From Flavisolibacter tropicus (GTDB lineage Bacteria > Bacteroidota > Bacteroidia > Chitinophagales > Chitinophagaceae), in contig NZ_CP011390.1 in assembly GCF_001644645.1 (NCBI RefSeq), positions 620,001-684,000 on the forward strand: DNA of 64,000 bases, given 5' to 3'. Numbering within the stretch: position 1 is the stretch's first letter; the number at the start of each line of letters is the position of its first letter. A program made the translations under genes and the position numbers. This document shows positions 9,725-19,757 of this stretch, one piece after another. The notes below the pieces were generated by a model. That model was given only the letters and a program-made list of their open reading frames with translations. It searched no databases and was not told the origin of the DNA.

Positions 9725-10633
9725 ATGAAGCGGATGATTTTGTGGGTAACTACTACATTACTCTGCGTGTCCTGTTTCTCTCAAACCGTTGATAAGAACA
9801 ATACATTGCTTTGGCGTATCTCCGGCAAAGATTTAAAAACGCCTTCTTATTTATTCGGTACCATACATATGCTGTGTGGCGATGATGTATTTGTTAGCGA
9901 CAGTTTAAAGTCCGCTATAAAGCAAGCTGATAAAGTTTACTTAGAACTGGACATGGATAACATGTTTGAGTTAATAAGTGTGATGAGTAAAATGAAAATG
10001 CGTGGTGATACTACTCTTGCTCAATTACTGAAACCAGAAGAGTATGAAAAGGTCAAAGCCTTTTTTACAACCAATAAGGGTTTTATTCCTTTCTCCATGC
10101 TGGAGACTTATAAGCCTATGTTAGCGGCTTCCACACTCATGCAGAATTCTGTTGATTGTAGCCATCCCATGGCTATGGAGCAACTTATAATGAAAGAAGC
10201 CAAACATGAGGGTGTTGGAATAAAGGGGTTGGAAACGATGGCCTTTCAAATGAGTATTTTCGACAGTATTCCTTATGGGATACAAGCAAGACAACTACTG
10301 AATTACGTTGAGAACTACGAAAAAAAGGATGATAATAAAGAGTTTGAAGAACTAACCAAAGCCTATAGAAATCAAGACCTCAAATTGCTTGAAGAATTAA
10401 CAGAAAAGGAAGATGCCGGTGTTGAAAAGTTCACAGAGATCATGTTGTACAGGCGTAATGAAGATTGGACTCAGAAGTTAAGCCTAATCATGCCCAATGG
10501 TCCAATTGTAGTAGCTGTAGGAGCTGGTCACTTACCAGGAGAGAGAGGCGTTATCAACTTGTTACGCAAAGCAGGATATAAAGTGGAACCCGTTGAAAAC
10601 AAAATGATCAAAAACTACGAAAAGACATTATAA
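9725..10633 (+). CDS. TraB/GumN-family protein, exported
   Basis: This 302-residue protein begins with a signal peptide (MKRMILWVTTTLLCVSCFSQ). The family's two marker motifs follow: GTIHML with an upstream SYLF near residue 45, and GAGHLPG near residue 268. TraB/GumN proteins have a fold related to the Tiki metalloproteases, which use the N-terminal GTxH and a C-terminal histidine. Proteolytic activity of bacterial members is mostly unproven. The gene stands alone, with 188 bases of empty spacer before it and a strong terminator after it. Confidence 0.8.
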   Translation: MKRMILWVTTTLLCVSCFSQTVDKNNTLLWRISGKDLKTPSYLFGTIHMLCGDDVFVSDSLKSAIKQADKVYLELDMDNMFELISVMSKMKMRGDTTLAQLLKPEEYEKVKAFFTTNKGFIPFSMLETYKPMLAASTLMQNSVDCSHPMAMEQLIMKEAKHEGVGIKGLETMAFQMSIFDSIPYGIQARQLLNYVENYEKKDDNKEFEELTKAYRNQDLKLLEELTEKEDAGVEKFTEIMLYRRNEDWTQKLSLIMPNGPIVVAVGAGHLPGERGVINLLRKAGYKVEPVENKMIKNYEKTL

Positions 10634-10635
10634 AG

Positions 10636-10662
10636 AAAAACCCCGCAAGAAGCGGGGTTTTT
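10636..10662. terminator. Bidirectional terminator
   Basis: AAAAACCCCGC pairs with GCGGGGTTTTT around a five-base loop. It lies 3 bases after the TraB/GumN stop and 5 bases after the end of ndk on the other strand, so it serves both. Confidence 0.9.
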
Positions 10663-10666
10663 AGTA

Positions 10667-11083
10667 TTAGAACTGCTCCAGTCCGGAGAAGAAGAAGTTA
10701 CCTTCAATTTGTGCGTTTTCATCGCTATCGCTACCGTGTACAGCATTCTCGCCAAGAGAAGTAGCAAATAATTTACGGATTGTACCTTCATCAGCTTTTG
10801 CTGGGTCAGTTGCACCAATCAGCGTTCTGAAATCAGCTACAGCGTTTTCTTTTTCTAAAATAGCTGCAATGATAAGTCCGCTGCTCATAAATTCAACTAG
10901 CTCACCATAGAAAGGACGCTCTTTATGCACTGCATAAAACTCACCAGCTTTCTCCGTAGTTAAACGAGTTTGTTTTAAAGCTACAACACGGAAACCCGAT
11001 TTAATAATCTTATCCAGGATAGCACCAGCGTGACCATTTTTCATGGCATCTGGCTTAATCATCGTAAATGTTCTATTGCTCAT
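10667..11083 (-). CDS. ndk: Nucleoside diphosphate kinase
   Basis: The enzyme transfers the gamma phosphate of ATP to nucleoside diphosphates through a phosphohistidine. The 138-residue length is standard. The family signature ENAVHGSDS contains the catalytic H116, and the N-terminal TMIKPDA motif is intact. It stands alone on the minus strand with a TACCTTTG promoter box 20 bases upstream. Confidence 0.97.
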   Translation of the reverse strand: MSNRTFTMIKPDAMKNGHAGAILDKIIKSGFRVVALKQTRLTTEKAGEFYAVHKERPFYGELVEFMSSGLIIAAILEKENAVADFRTLIGATDPAKADEGTIRKLFATSLGENAVHGSDSDENAQIEGNFFFSGLEQF

Positions 11084-11103
11084 TACTGTTATAATTTTCG
11101 GCG

Positions 11104-11111
11104 CAAAGGTA
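11104..11111 (-). promoter_or_regulatory. Bacteroidota -7 promoter box of ndk
   Basis: On the minus strand the sequence reads TACCTTTG, an exact TAnnTTTG match, 20 bases before the ndk start codon. Confidence 0.55.
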
Positions 11112-11158
11112 GGGCGATAGCAATAGAATTCATAGAAAAAGAGCGATTATAACAGCAT

Positions 11159-12079
11159 TTAAACGCTTTCTTTGGCGCTTGGCAGGCTCGTAGTTGATTT
11201 ATTTGCTTGCGACGAGACAGTTTGATTGCGTAATTGCTTCGTTGTCAGAGTGCTGCTATCATGACTCCATCCGGGTGATTCAAAGAAATAACGAAATCGG
11301 TTTTTCCAGGATGGGCAGTCTTTAGCACTTTTAATCAACTCTCCCCATGTTTTAAAAGCAATAACAGCAGGATTGAAAGAATGAATGTTTTTTGTAAGTC
11401 CATAGGTTGGACGTTCTTCTTCTTTTTGGAAGGTGCCAAATAAGCGGTCCCAGATGATTAACACACCTGCATGATTCTTATCAAGGTATTTTAGATCACT
11501 CCCGTGATGTACGCGATGATGGGAGGGCGTGTTGAATAAAAACTCAATTGGCTGGGGAAGTTTGTTAACCGTTTCCGTATGAATCCAAAATTGGTAGATC
11601 AGACTTATTTGTTGCATAAATAACACCCATATAGGATGAAAGCCTACGAGAGGCATCCATGCCCAAAATAAGAATGAACCAGTGGCATTGCCTGTCCAGG
11701 TTTGTCGCAAAGCTGCCGCCAGGTTATATCTTTCAGAGGAATGGTGTACAACATGAGAGGCCCAAAACCAGTTGACAGAATGGGCAATCCGGTGAAACCA
11801 ATAATAGGAAAAATCGTCAGCCAGGAAGAGTAATAGCCAAAACCACCATACCTTTTCGTTTAACTCAAATAGCCGAAACTTGTAAATAAAGGTGAACAAA
11901 CCAAAGATCATGACCTTGGTAAGAAAGCCTACTAATACATTGCCTATTCCCAGTCCTAAACTGGCAAACGTATCTTTTACTTCATACAAATGCTTGTTTT
12001 CTTTATAAGAAAACCATGCTTCTATAGATAATAGAAGAATAAAACCGGGAATGGCGTAAAGTAAAATGGCAGGAGGCAT
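11159..12079 (-). CDS. Sterol-desaturase / fatty-acid-hydroxylase superfamily membrane protein
   Basis: This 306-residue protein has several hydrophobic segments and the three histidine clusters of the membrane di-iron hydroxylases: HRIAHSVNWFW with HVVHHSSERYN, and HHRVHHGSD followed by NHAGVLIIWDRLFGTF. Such proteins use O2 and a di-iron centre to hydroxylate lipid or sterol-like substrates in the membrane. The substrate here is unknown. The last 60 residues are polar and not typical of the family core. It has a -7 type promoter box just upstream. Confidence 0.85.
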   Translation of the reverse strand: MPPAILLYAIPGFILLLSIEAWFSYKENKHLYEVKDTFASLGLGIGNVLVGFLTKVMIFGLFTFIYKFRLFELNEKVWWFWLLLFLADDFSYYWFHRIAHSVNWFWASHVVHHSSERYNLAAALRQTWTGNATGSFLFWAWMPLVGFHPIWVLFMQQISLIYQFWIHTETVNKLPQPIEFLFNTPSHHRVHHGSDLKYLDKNHAGVLIIWDRLFGTFQKEEERPTYGLTKNIHSFNPAVIAFKTWGELIKSAKDCPSWKNRFRYFFESPGWSHDSSTLTTKQLRNQTVSSQANKSTTSLPSAKESV

Positions 12080-12093
12080 ATAGCAAGTAAAAC

Positions 12094-12101
12094 CAAATTT
12101 A
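12094..12101 (-). promoter_or_regulatory. Possible -7 promoter box of the hydroxylase gene
   Basis: The minus strand reads TAAATTTG, matching TAnnTTTG, 14 bases before the hydroxylase ATG at 12079. Confidence 0.4.
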
Positions 12102-12195
12102 ATTGAAGTTTTGAAGGAATAGAAGCATTATCTATTCTTTAAGACCTCAATAACCAGCTAAAAAAGTAGGAATAAGAAGAGTAAGATGTATAAAG

Positions 12196-12226
12196 AAAAA
12201 GCCCGCCAAGCAGAGGCGGGACTTTT
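12196..12226 (-). terminator. Terminator of hppA
   Basis: Read on the minus strand, CCCGCC and GGCGGG form a stem with a seven-base loop followed by CTTTTTCTTT. It lies 25 bases after the hppA stop codon. Confidence 0.8.
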
Positions 12227-12251
12227 AATTCTCACAGTAAAGCAAAGCTTT

Positions 12252-14468
12252 TTATTTCAATTGAATAGTGTTTAATCCTGTTGTCTTAGCAGAAGACATA
12301 ACAGTAGACTGCTCTGTGCGCACTTTCGCTGCTTCAGCATCAACATTTTTTGTATGAAACATTTCAGCCAATGTAGGAGCGATAACTAATGACACAATTG
12401 ACATCAACTTGATCAAGATATTCATAGAAGGACCAGAAGTATCTTTAAACGGATCACCAACAGTATCACCAGTTACAGATGCTTTATGTGGATCTGATCC
12501 TTTAAAGTATTTCTGACCATTGATATCAACACCTTTTTCAAAGCTTTTCTTAGCATTATCCCATGCACCACCAGCGTTGTTCTGGAACATACCCATTAAA
12601 ACACCGCTTACTGTAGCACCTGCTAAGAAACCACCCAATGCTTCTGGGCCTAGCAAGAAACCAATAATAAGTGGAGCAACGATAGCGATTGCGCCAGGTA
12701 ACATCATCTTTTTGATAGATGCTTCTGTAGAGATAGCCACGCACTTATCGTACTCAGGCTTGCCTTTACCTTCCATGATACCTGGAATTTCGCGGAACTG
12801 GCGACGAACTTCCTCTACCATGGCCATTGCAGCTTCACCTACAGCGCGGATGGCTAATGAAGAGAAGATAAATGGAATCATACCTCCAATAAACAGAGAA
12901 GCCAATACATCAGCTTTGTAGATATCGATACCACGGATACCAGCAACACCTACGAAAGCTGCAAAAAGAGCTAAAGCTGTTAAAGCGGCAGAGGCAATAG
13001 CAAAACCTTTACCAGTAGCAGCGGTAGTGTTACCTACTGCATCCAGTGTATCTGTTTTTTCACGAACTTCTTTAGGTAATTCACTCATCTCAGCAATACC
13101 ACCAGCATTATCGGCAATAGGGCCAAACGCATCAATGGCCAACTGCATAGCAGTAGTTGCCATCATACCAGCTGCAGCAATAGCCACACCATATAAACCA
13201 GCGAAATAATAAGAACCATAAATACCACCAGCTAAAACCAGAATAGGAAGGAAAGTAGATTCCATACCTACCGCCAAACCACCAATTACGTTGGTAGCGT
13301 GGCCAGTTCCAGATTGGCGTATGATAGAATTTACCGGACGCTTACCCATTGCAGTGTAGTATTCTGTAATGATGCTCATTAAAGTACCAACTACTAGACC
13401 TACTATGATAGCACCAAAAACACCATTCTTTGTGAATTCGAAACCACGTAAGGTCATGGTATCAGGTAATAACCAATTCACCAGGAAGTAAGAAGCTATA
13501 GCTGTTAAGATAATAGAACCCCAGTTACCCATATTTAAGGCATTCTGTACAGCAGAGGTATTAACACCTGCTTTTTCAGAAATGCGAACAAAGGCAGTTC
13601 CAATTATAGAAAACAGGATACCTACACCTGCAATCAACATCGGTAATAGGATAGGAGCAAAACCTTCAAAATTGTCGCTTGACAGTGTTTCTTGTCCCAA
13701 TACGATGGTTGCCAATACGGTAGCCACATAAGAACCAAACAAGTCAGCACCCATACCAGCCACGTCACCTACGTTATCACCTACGTTATCGGCAATAGTA
13801 GCAGGGTTACGCGGATCATCTTCTGGGATACCTGCTTCTACTTTACCTACCAGGTCAGCGCCTACGTCAGCAGCTTTTGTATAAATACCACCACCAACAC
13901 GCGCAAAAAGAGCAATGCTTTCAGCACCCAGAGAGAAACCAGTTAGTACCTCAATGGCTTTCAGCATTTCTGGAGAATTAGCAGCAGTACCTGCAGCGAA
14001 ATAATGATATAAAACAATGAATAAACTACCTAAACCTATTACTGCCAGACCGGCAACACCCATACCCATAACGGCACCACCAGTAAAGGATACATTCAGG
14101 GCTTTAGAAAGAGATGTACGGGCTGCATGTGCTGTACGTACGTTAGCTTTTGTAGCCGCACGCATACCAATATAACCTGCCAATGCACTGAAGAAAGCAC
14201 CAATAATAAAGGCTACAGCAATCAACCAATGAGAATGCTCATTACGGCTGGCCATAAAACCCAACAACAAGGCAACGATCAACCCGAAATAGGTCAAGAT
14301 CTTCCATTCTGCTCTCAAGAAGGCCATAGCGCCTTCAGCGATGTAAGTGGATATTTCTTTCATCCGGTCGGTACCGGCATCTTGCTTACTTACCCAAGAA
14401 AATTTCCACAAGGTGTACAAAAGTCCAATTAAACCCATGACAGGGACGAGATACACGTACGAATTCAT
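12252..14468 (-). CDS. hppA: Membrane-bound ion-pumping pyrophosphatase, K+-dependent type
   Basis: The 738-residue integral membrane protein, with about 16 hydrophobic segments, couples pyrophosphate hydrolysis to pumping H+ (or Na+). The pyrophosphate/Mg site is clear: [20 protein letters not shown] and [18 protein letters not shown]. In the segment [18 protein letters not shown], alanine stands where potassium-independent enzymes such as the Rhodospirillum one have lysine (GNTTKA). The protein is therefore assigned to the K+-dependent subfamily. H+ versus Na+ preference cannot be decided by eye. It is a single-gene unit with its own terminator and a TATCTTTG promoter box 85 bases upstream. 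Confidence 0.95.
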   Translation of the reverse strand: MNSYVYLVPVMGLIGLLYTLWKFSWVSKQDAGTDRMKEISTYIAEGAMAFLRAEWKILTYFGLIVALLLGFMASRNEHSHWLIAVAFIIGAFFSALAGYIGMRAATKANVRTAHAARTSLSKALNVSFTGGAVMGMGVAGLAVIGLGSLFIVLYHYFAAGTAANSPEMLKAIEVLTGFSLGAESIALFARVGGGIYTKAADVGADLVGKVEAGIPEDDPRNPATIADNVGDNVGDVAGMGADLFGSYVATVLATIVLGQETLSSDNFEGFAPILLPMLIAGVGILFSIIGTAFVRISEKAGVNTSAVQNALNMGNWGSIILTAIASYFLVNWLLPDTMTLRGFEFTKNGVFGAIIVGLVVGTLMSIITEYYTAMGKRPVNSIIRQSGTGHATNVIGGLAVGMESTFLPILVLAGGIYGSYYFAGLYGVAIAAAGMMATTAMQLAIDAFGPIADNAGGIAEMSELPKEVREKTDTLDAVGNTTAATGKGFAIASAALTALALFAAFVGVAGIRGIDIYKADVLASLFIGGMIPFIFSSLAIRAVGEAAMAMVEEVRRQFREIPGIMEGKGKPEYDKCVAISTEASIKKMMLPGAIAIVAPLIIGFLLGPEALGGFLAGATVSGVLMGMFQNNAGGAWDNAKKSFEKGVDINGQKYFKGSDPHKASVTGDTVGDPFKDTSGPSMNILIKLMSIVSLVIAPTLAEMFHTKNVDAEAAKVRTEQSTVMSSAKTTGLNTIQLK

Positions 14469-14553
14469 GTGCTAAGTTTGTTTTTTTCATTCACATGGAA
14501 TAGCCCGCAGACTATTTCACAACGATGTATTAGTTAAAAATTTTAACAGTCGG

Positions 14554-14561
14554 CAAAGATA
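14554..14561 (-). promoter_or_regulatory. Bacteroidota -7 promoter box of hppA
   Basis: The minus strand reads TATCTTTG, an exact TAnnTTTG match, giving a leader of roughly 80 bases before the hppA ATG. Confidence 0.5.
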
Positions 14562-14769
14562 GGGGTTGAGAGTCATTCTTTTTACCCCGTCAAAAATGCC
14601 CAATTCTTCCTATTCTATCCAGCTTTTGGTTTTGGGCCCAAAATATAAATCAAACTTTTCTTATTTCCCCAATTGTTGAGCTATATATTCTTATAGAACA
14701 GCAATTTCTATGTTAATCTAGAGCCAGGTAATCCTTTTACTTAGGAATTGCTTTACCCATCGTCGTACT

Positions 14770-14813
14770 TTGTTCGAGACTTCTTCGAAGCGCTTCGAAG
14801 AAGTCTCGAACAA
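14770..14813. repeat. 44-bp perfect palindrome without loop
   Basis: The half TTGTTCGAGACTTCTTCGAA continues with GC and is followed by its exact reverse complement, with the centre between 14791 and 14792. No base is mismatched over 44 positions. Partial copies of the same motif (TTCTCGAAG, CCCGAAG) follow at 14814-14835. It could be the nnr terminator, a dispersed extragenic palindrome or a protein-binding site. Confidence 0.9.
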
Positions 14814-15022
14814 TTCTCGAAGAACTCCCGAAGCGGTCTTGACAATGAGTGCAACAAAAGGTGGAAGAATGGTGTTCTGTATTTTCTTAGAAAGAGACTT
14901 TACTGCGTAGCTAAAAGGTAAACAATTACATGGGAAGCTTTGAAGTGCTGCAATTGGTATTCTTTATATGGAGAAATCAGAAACTACATTAAACTTTTAT
15001 GTACGTTTTTGCTTAGGGCTTT

Positions 15023-16534
15023 TTAAGCTTTTTGTAAATACCGAAATGCAAAACTCAGCGAATCAATAAGGTCCGATGCGATCATCGTTTCTTGTGTAAG
15101 ATTCTGTGCATTATGATCGCCGGCAGCTCCGTGAAGATGTACTCCCAGAAGGGCTGCAGTTTCTGGTGAATAACTTTGGGCCAGTAAGGATGTTACAATA
15201 CCTGTAAGTACATCTCCGCTTCCTCCTTTAGCCATGCCGGCATTCCCTGTCATATTAAAATAGGCTCTACCATTGGGTAGTGCAATCAATGTATGGTGAC
15301 CTTTTAATATTATGATCACTTGTAGGGCTTGCGCATTTTGCACTGCTTTTTGAATCCGCTCCACCTCATTAGGGCTTTCTCCAAACAAGCGATCAAACTC
15401 TTTTGGATGAGGAGTTAAAATAGAATAGGAGGGAAGCTGATTCAGTAGTTCTTTATTGAGAGAAAGACAATTTAATCCATCTGCATCTACTACCAAGGGT
15501 TTACTTATTGATTGCAGCAGTGCAGCTACCGCATGCTGAGTAGCTGGGGCTGTGCCTAAGCCTGGCCCTAAACCTATTGCTGAAAATGTACTTAAATCTA
15601 TAGTTGGTATGTGTGAAATTAAGCGGTCTTCGCTGTCTACTAATGCCATTGCTTCAGGTAAAGCTGTTTGCATAATAGTATATCCACAGGAAGGCATATA
15701 CGTAGTAGTAAGACCACAGCCCGTGCGAGCGCAAGCTGTGGCCGCTAATACCACAGCGCCTATCTTCCCAAAACTGCCACCTATAATTAGTGCGTGTCCA
15801 AATGTACCCTTGTGTGAAAAACGATTCCGAGGCTTATATAAAGATGATACAAGTGAAAAGTCTATTGTTTCAAAGGTTGTTGGCTCAGCTTCATAAAATT
15901 CTATATTTAAGCCAATATTCAGTACTTGCACCAAACCCAGATAGGAAGCATTTTCTGCTAATAGAAGTCCTAATTTATAAGTTTGAAATGTAAGCGTGAA
16001 TGTGGCTTCAATAATGGTATTCCCTTTTGATGACTGACTCAGAAAAAGTCCGCTAGGAACATCGACAGCTATAATAGTAGATCCCGATCGATTGATATGG
16101 TATACTAATTTTTGGCTTAGTCCCTCTAGCGGTTTGTTAAGCCCAGCGCCAAACAAAGCATCTATTACTACAGATGCGGGCTGAATGGGTGGAAGAGAAA
16201 CACCCTCTTGTATATAGTTTATAGTTACAGGTAAATCATGTAAACGCTCCAGATTAGCTTGGAAATCATCGGAGCCTTTTTTACCAAACTCAAGAATATA
16301 TACCTCTACATTCTCGCCTTGCTGTGCAAGTAACCGGGCAATAGCCAATCCATCACCGCCATTATTACCTTTTCCACAAAAGATAACAAAGTTGTAATTG
16401 GTGTATCCATGTTCCGTGAGCCAGTTTACACACTTAGTAGCTGCACGTTTCATTAACTCTAATGAAGAAATGCCTTGATGTTGAATGGTGAACGCATCCC
16501 AGCGTTTTATTTGCTCAGCAGTAAATAACTTCAC
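15023..16534 (-). CDS. nnr: Bifunctional NAD(P)H-hydrate repair enzyme (epimerase + dehydratase)
   Basis: The enzyme restores damaged NADHX/NADPHX in the cytoplasm. The 503 residues carry the N-terminal YjeF_N epimerase domain (about 1-215, with FCGKGNNGGDGLAIARLL) fused to the ribokinase-like ADP/ATP-dependent dehydratase domain (about 230-500). The latter has the signature GNAGMAKGGSGDVLTG and LTPHPKEFDRLFG. Length and domain order are those of the usual bacterial fusion. It starts 11 bases after the serine hydrolase gene, so the two are probably co-transcribed. Confidence 0.95.
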   Translation of the reverse strand: MKLFTAEQIKRWDAFTIQHQGISSLELMKRAATKCVNWLTEHGYTNYNFVIFCGKGNNGGDGLAIARLLAQQGENVEVYILEFGKKGSDDFQANLERLHDLPVTINYIQEGVSLPPIQPASVVIDALFGAGLNKPLEGLSQKLVYHINRSGSTIIAVDVPSGLFLSQSSKGNTIIEATFTLTFQTYKLGLLLAENASYLGLVQVLNIGLNIEFYEAEPTTFETIDFSLVSSLYKPRNRFSHKGTFGHALIIGGSFGKIGAVVLAATACARTGCGLTTTYMPSCGYTIMQTALPEAMALVDSEDRLISHIPTIDLSTFSAIGLGPGLGTAPATQHAVAALLQSISKPLVVDADGLNCLSLNKELLNQLPSYSILTPHPKEFDRLFGESPNEVERIQKAVQNAQALQVIIILKGHHTLIALPNGRAYFNMTGNAGMAKGGSGDVLTGIVTSLLAQSYSPETAALLGVHLHGAAGDHNAQNLTQETMIASDLIDSLSFAFRYLQKA

Positions 16535-16545
16535 CGTAGTAGGGT

Positions 16546-17703
16546 TTATTCTTCAGCCGGTCCCTCATGCTCATCGTAACTGCCAAACAAGTTATACATT
16601 TTACGAGTTATACCATAGATGCTACGGTTAAATTTATTCGTTAGCACAATGATTGTTACCTTCTCATCTGTTAATCGTGCAAAGCATGAGTTGAATCCAT
16701 GCCAACGACCATGATGGTAAATGACCTTCTTACCATTTGGTAACATCAATAAACGCCATCCCAGTCCATAATTATGCATAGACGGTTTTTCGTTACTGTA
16801 AGGCAAAAATGCAGAGTCCATTAAAGAATTGCTTATGATGCCATTGTACCAACCCTGATCCCATTTTAATAGATCTTTTGGAGTAGAGTAGATATTCTTA
16901 TCACCATAAGGGCCATCGCTAAAGTCTAACGCCCATTGCGCACCGTAGCCATCAAAGGATGGTACAGTATGTGCAGAGTCTTGTATAGTATGAACATATG
17001 TATTGGTCATACCCAATGGCTCAAAGAAGTTTTGTTTTAAAAACTCAGGGAATGTTATTCCGCTTACCTTTTCTACTATAGCGGCAAGCAGCACATAGTT
17101 GGTATTACAATAATTAAAAGCTGTATTAGGCTTAAAGGCTCGCGGGGGCTGCCAGTTTTGTAAGGTATTAATAACGTCTGCATTAGTTGCCAGTACTTTT
17201 CTATCCCAATCGCCCTTATCCATATAGTATAGATAGTTAGGCAAACCACTGCGGTGCGTAAGCAAGGATTTAATAGTTACCTCGGGATAAGGGAAGCCTG
17301 GCAGATATTGACTTACAAGAGCGTTAAGATCAATTTTATTTTGTTCTGCTAATTTTAAAACCGCTGCGGCAGTAAATGGCTTACTGGTAGAGGCTATTTG
17401 GAACACCGAATTTTCAGTAAGGGTATCTGTTTTCTTACGAATATCCTGGTATCCTAAGTAAGCTTCATATACGGGAACCCCATTCTTAGCCACTAGAATA
17501 GATCCGTTAAAGGAGCCACGCTTGAACGTGGATTCTACAAAATGGGAAACAAGGTCGTGGTATTTCTTTTTTTCTTCTTCAGGAAGGGTAGGTGTAGGTG
17601 GTTTGCTAATTGTAGTAGCAGCAAACAGGTCTTTACCTTTTTTCTCTGACTTACAACCCCACAACATCACAAAAGCGCAGCAGGTAAGGAATATAGTTTT
17701 CAA
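16546..17703 (-). CDS. Serine hydrolase of the class C beta-lactamase family, lipoprotein
   Basis: This 385-residue protein has a lipoprotein signal (lipobox LWGC, Cys17), so it is probably anchored in a periplasm-facing or outer membrane. The beta-lactamase / penicillin-binding fold is shown by the SxxK motif S105-T-S-K108, the YxN motif in FNYCNTNY, and HHGRWHG as the third motif. Members include peptidases, esterases and beta-lactamases, and the substrate cannot be predicted. It lies upstream of nnr in a probable two-gene unit. Confidence 0.87.
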   Translation of the reverse strand: MKTIFLTCCAFVMLWGCKSEKKGKDLFAATTISKPPTPTLPEEEKKKYHDLVSHFVESTFKRGSFNGSILVAKNGVPVYEAYLGYQDIRKKTDTLTENSVFQIASTSKPFTAAAVLKLAEQNKIDLNALVSQYLPGFPYPEVTIKSLLTHRSGLPNYLYYMDKGDWDRKVLATNADVINTLQNWQPPRAFKPNTAFNYCNTNYVLLAAIVEKVSGITFPEFLKQNFFEPLGMTNTYVHTIQDSAHTVPSFDGYGAQWALDFSDGPYGDKNIYSTPKDLLKWDQGWYNGIISNSLMDSAFLPYSNEKPSMHNYGLGWRLLMLPNGKKVIYHHGRWHGFNSCFARLTDEKVTIIVLTNKFNRSIYGITRKMYNLFGSYDEHEGPAEE

Positions 17704-17836
17704 AATAAGATGTTACGTTTTCGATGCAATAAATTATTGGGTATAGCATAGCAAAAAAGAAACCAAACCATTTTTCATTAAGCTGATTAGAAAAAACTAG
17801 CAACTATTCAGTAAAATTTATTTAGCATATTTGCTT

Positions 17837-19069
17837 ATGGACCCTAAGACGAGCTATCCCAAAGACAAAATTAATGTAGTGCTGCTAGAAAACATTAGTG
17901 AAAATGCTGTAAAAAACTTTAAAAATGCTGGTTACAGCCAGGTTACGAAGCTAACGAAAGCCTTACCAGAAGAAGAGTTGATTCAAGTCATTCGAAATTG
18001 TCATATTCTAGGCATCCGATCAAAAACCAGTGTTACCCCTAAGGTTCTGGAAGCAGCACAAAAGCTTCAGGCAATTGGTTGTTTTTGTATTGGAGTGAAT
18101 CAGGTGAATCTGGATGCCGCGATTCAGCATGGCGTAGCGGTTTTTAATGCCCCATATAGTAATACACGCTCAGTTGCTGAGCTTGTAATAGGCGCTTCAA
18201 TTATGCTCATCCGTAGAATACCTGATAAAAATAAAGCAGCCCATTTGGGCATCTGGCAAAAGGAAGCGAGTGGCAGCTATGAGCTTAGAGGTAAAACTTT
18301 AGGCATAATAGGATATGGTAATATTGGAACGCAAGTGAGCGTATTGGCTGAGGCCTTGGGTATGAAGGTGTTATTTTATGATGTGGAAACCAAACTACCC
18401 TTAGGAAATGCGGTTGATGCCCGTTCATTGAAGGAACTGATGAGTAAAGCAGACATCATTACACTACATGTACCTGAAACGGCTCAAACAAAAGGGTTAT
18501 TAAATAAAAATAACCTGAAGTACTGTAAGAAAGGGGCGATCGTGATCAATTATGCCAGGGGAGAGGTAGTGGACTTAGCAGCTTTACGTAAAGCGTTGGA
18601 GTCTGGTCATATAGGCGGCGCTGCAGTTGATGTGTTTCCTGTTGAACCTGAAAAGAATGGAGATAGTTTTGAAACACCGCTTCAAAACTTACCCAATGTA
18701 TTGTTAACGCCGCATGTTGGTGGATCGACAGAAGAAGCACAACAAAATATTGGGGAAGATGTTAGCAGCAAACTTCTGAATTTTTTGGAGAAAGGTATTA
18801 CACTTGGTTCTCATACCGTACCGGGATTGTCACTTCCTCCTCAGGAAGGCGCCCATAGAATCCTACACGTTCACCGAAATGTACCTGGTGTATTATCACA
18901 AATTAACGGGCAGCTTTCAAAATATAAGATCAATATCGTAGGGCAGTATCTGAAAACCAATGAGGAGATTGGTTATGTGGTAGTGGATGTAGATAAACAG
19001 TTATCGCAGCAAGCTGCCAAACTATTGAGAGCTGTGCCTGAAACTATTAAGGTTAGATTATTGTATTAA
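17837..19069 (+). CDS. serA: D-3-phosphoglycerate dehydrogenase with ACT domain
   Basis: The first enzyme of serine biosynthesis oxidises 3-phosphoglycerate with NAD. The 410-residue protein shows the Rossmann motif GIIGYGNIGTQ, the catalytic arginine in NYARGEVVD and the histidine in LTPHVGGSTEEAQ. A C-terminal ACT domain (about 335-410) usually senses serine. The ATG at 17837 (MDPKTSYPK) is preferred over an in-frame TTG at 17831. A near-consensus -7 box CATATTTG lies at 17826-17833, 3 bases before it. Confidence 0.95.
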   Translation: MDPKTSYPKDKINVVLLENISENAVKNFKNAGYSQVTKLTKALPEEELIQVIRNCHILGIRSKTSVTPKVLEAAQKLQAIGCFCIGVNQVNLDAAIQHGVAVFNAPYSNTRSVAELVIGASIMLIRRIPDKNKAAHLGIWQKEASGSYELRGKTLGIIGYGNIGTQVSVLAEALGMKVLFYDVETKLPLGNAVDARSLKELMSKADIITLHVPETAQTKGLLNKNNLKYCKKGAIVINYARGEVVDLAALRKALESGHIGGAAVDVFPVEPEKNGDSFETPLQNLPNVLLTPHVGGSTEEAQQNIGEDVSSKLLNFLEKGITLGSHTVPGLSLPPQEGAHRILHVHRNVPGVLSQINGQLSKYKINIVGQYLKTNEEIGYVVVDVDKQLSQQAAKLLRAVPETIKVRLLY

Positions 19070-19078
19070 TAAACAAGG

Positions 19079-19116
19079 ATCAAAGTGTCTGTACTAAATC
19101 CTAAAGACACTTTGAT
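19079..19116 (+). terminator. Hairpin after serA
   Basis: Twelve-base arms ATCAAAGTGTCT and AGACACTTTGAT pair perfectly around a 14-base loop, 9 bases after the serA stop. There is no T run, so it is either a weak terminator or an RNA-stabilising hairpin. Confidence 0.55.
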
Positions 19117-19206
19117 TCTCAATCAAAAAAGTTCACGGAAATACTTAACCGGGAACTTAAATAATGAAATTTTACAAATGGCGTTGATTATTTAAGGCAA
19201 TAAGCG

Positions 19207-19662
19207 TTACGGTTTACTCAAACGCTCTTGTTCTCCTTTGGCCCATTGAATAATGATATTACGTTCCTGTTCATTCAATTTGGCATCTGTATGAATTAGG
19301 GTATATGATTTTAAGGGCATATCACCTTTCTCTACTTGTTCCGCTACTTCCTGTAGTTTATGAGCCATTTTCTTTTTATCCCATTTTGAAAAATCAGAAA
19401 AATTAATCTCTCTTTTTCCGTCATCTATGTGATTATTCAGCCATAGCCCTACAGGGTTGATATAGCTATACCATGGGTAATTGGTATGATTAGAGTGGCA
19501 ATCGTAACAAGACTTCTCTAATAACTGTTGAACATTGGTAGGAACTGATACATAATGCGTATAGTCTGTACTTTGAAGTGCAGCACCATTATTGGCTTTA
19601 GGTCTGATAAATTGAATAGCAATAAATAAGACCAATAGGGTGATTAAAATTTTCCGTTTCAT
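19207..19662 (-). CDS. Haem-binding-domain protein (CxxCH), membrane-anchored
   Basis: This 151-residue protein has an N-terminal anchor (ILITLLVLFIAIQFI) and a single c-type haem motif, SCYDCHSNH. The segments YPWYSYINPVGLWLNNHI and FSDFSKWDKKKMAHKL are typical of the haem-binding domain found in Bacteroidota (PF14376-like). The ATG at 19662 sits directly before the signal segment; the longer reading from 19698 adds an unlikely leader. It is divergent from the GbsR-like regulator, and an inverted repeat between them may control both. Confidence 0.85.
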   Translation of the reverse strand: MKRKILITLLVLFIAIQFIRPKANNGAALQSTDYTHYVSVPTNVQQLLEKSCYDCHSNHTNYPWYSYINPVGLWLNNHIDDGKREINFSDFSKWDKKKMAHKLQEVAEQVEKGDMPLKSYTLIHTDAKLNEQERNIIIQWAKGEQERLSKP

Positions 19663-19708
19663 AATTAGTGTAAGTGTATTTATAAAATCATACCACATTT
19701 CCTTATTA

Positions 19709-19732
19709 AACTTTCAATAATATTTGAAAGTT
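19709..19732. promoter_or_regulatory. Operator 1: AACTTTCAA-N6-TTGAAAGTT
   Basis: A perfect nine-base inverted repeat with a six-base spacer lies in the 95-base divergent region, 25 bases before the regulator's ATG and 46 bases before the haem protein's ATG. The same half-sites and spacing recur at 20281-20298. Confidence 0.65.
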
Positions 19733-19757
19733 AAGAAATTAATATTATTTTTACTTT

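Larger units (their letters stand above)
14469..15022. other. 554-base spacer upstream of hppA
   Basis: No gene is visible. It holds the hppA promoter region near 14554 and a 44-bp perfect palindrome at 14770-14813, followed by further TTCTCGAAG / CCCGAAG fragments. Because hppA and nnr are both on the minus strand, it is also the 3' region of nnr. Confidence 0.6.

Noticed and set aside
12520..14432. Several plus-strand ORFs opposite hppA
   Set aside because: They are antisense shadows of a highly conserved membrane pyrophosphatase and show no independent features.
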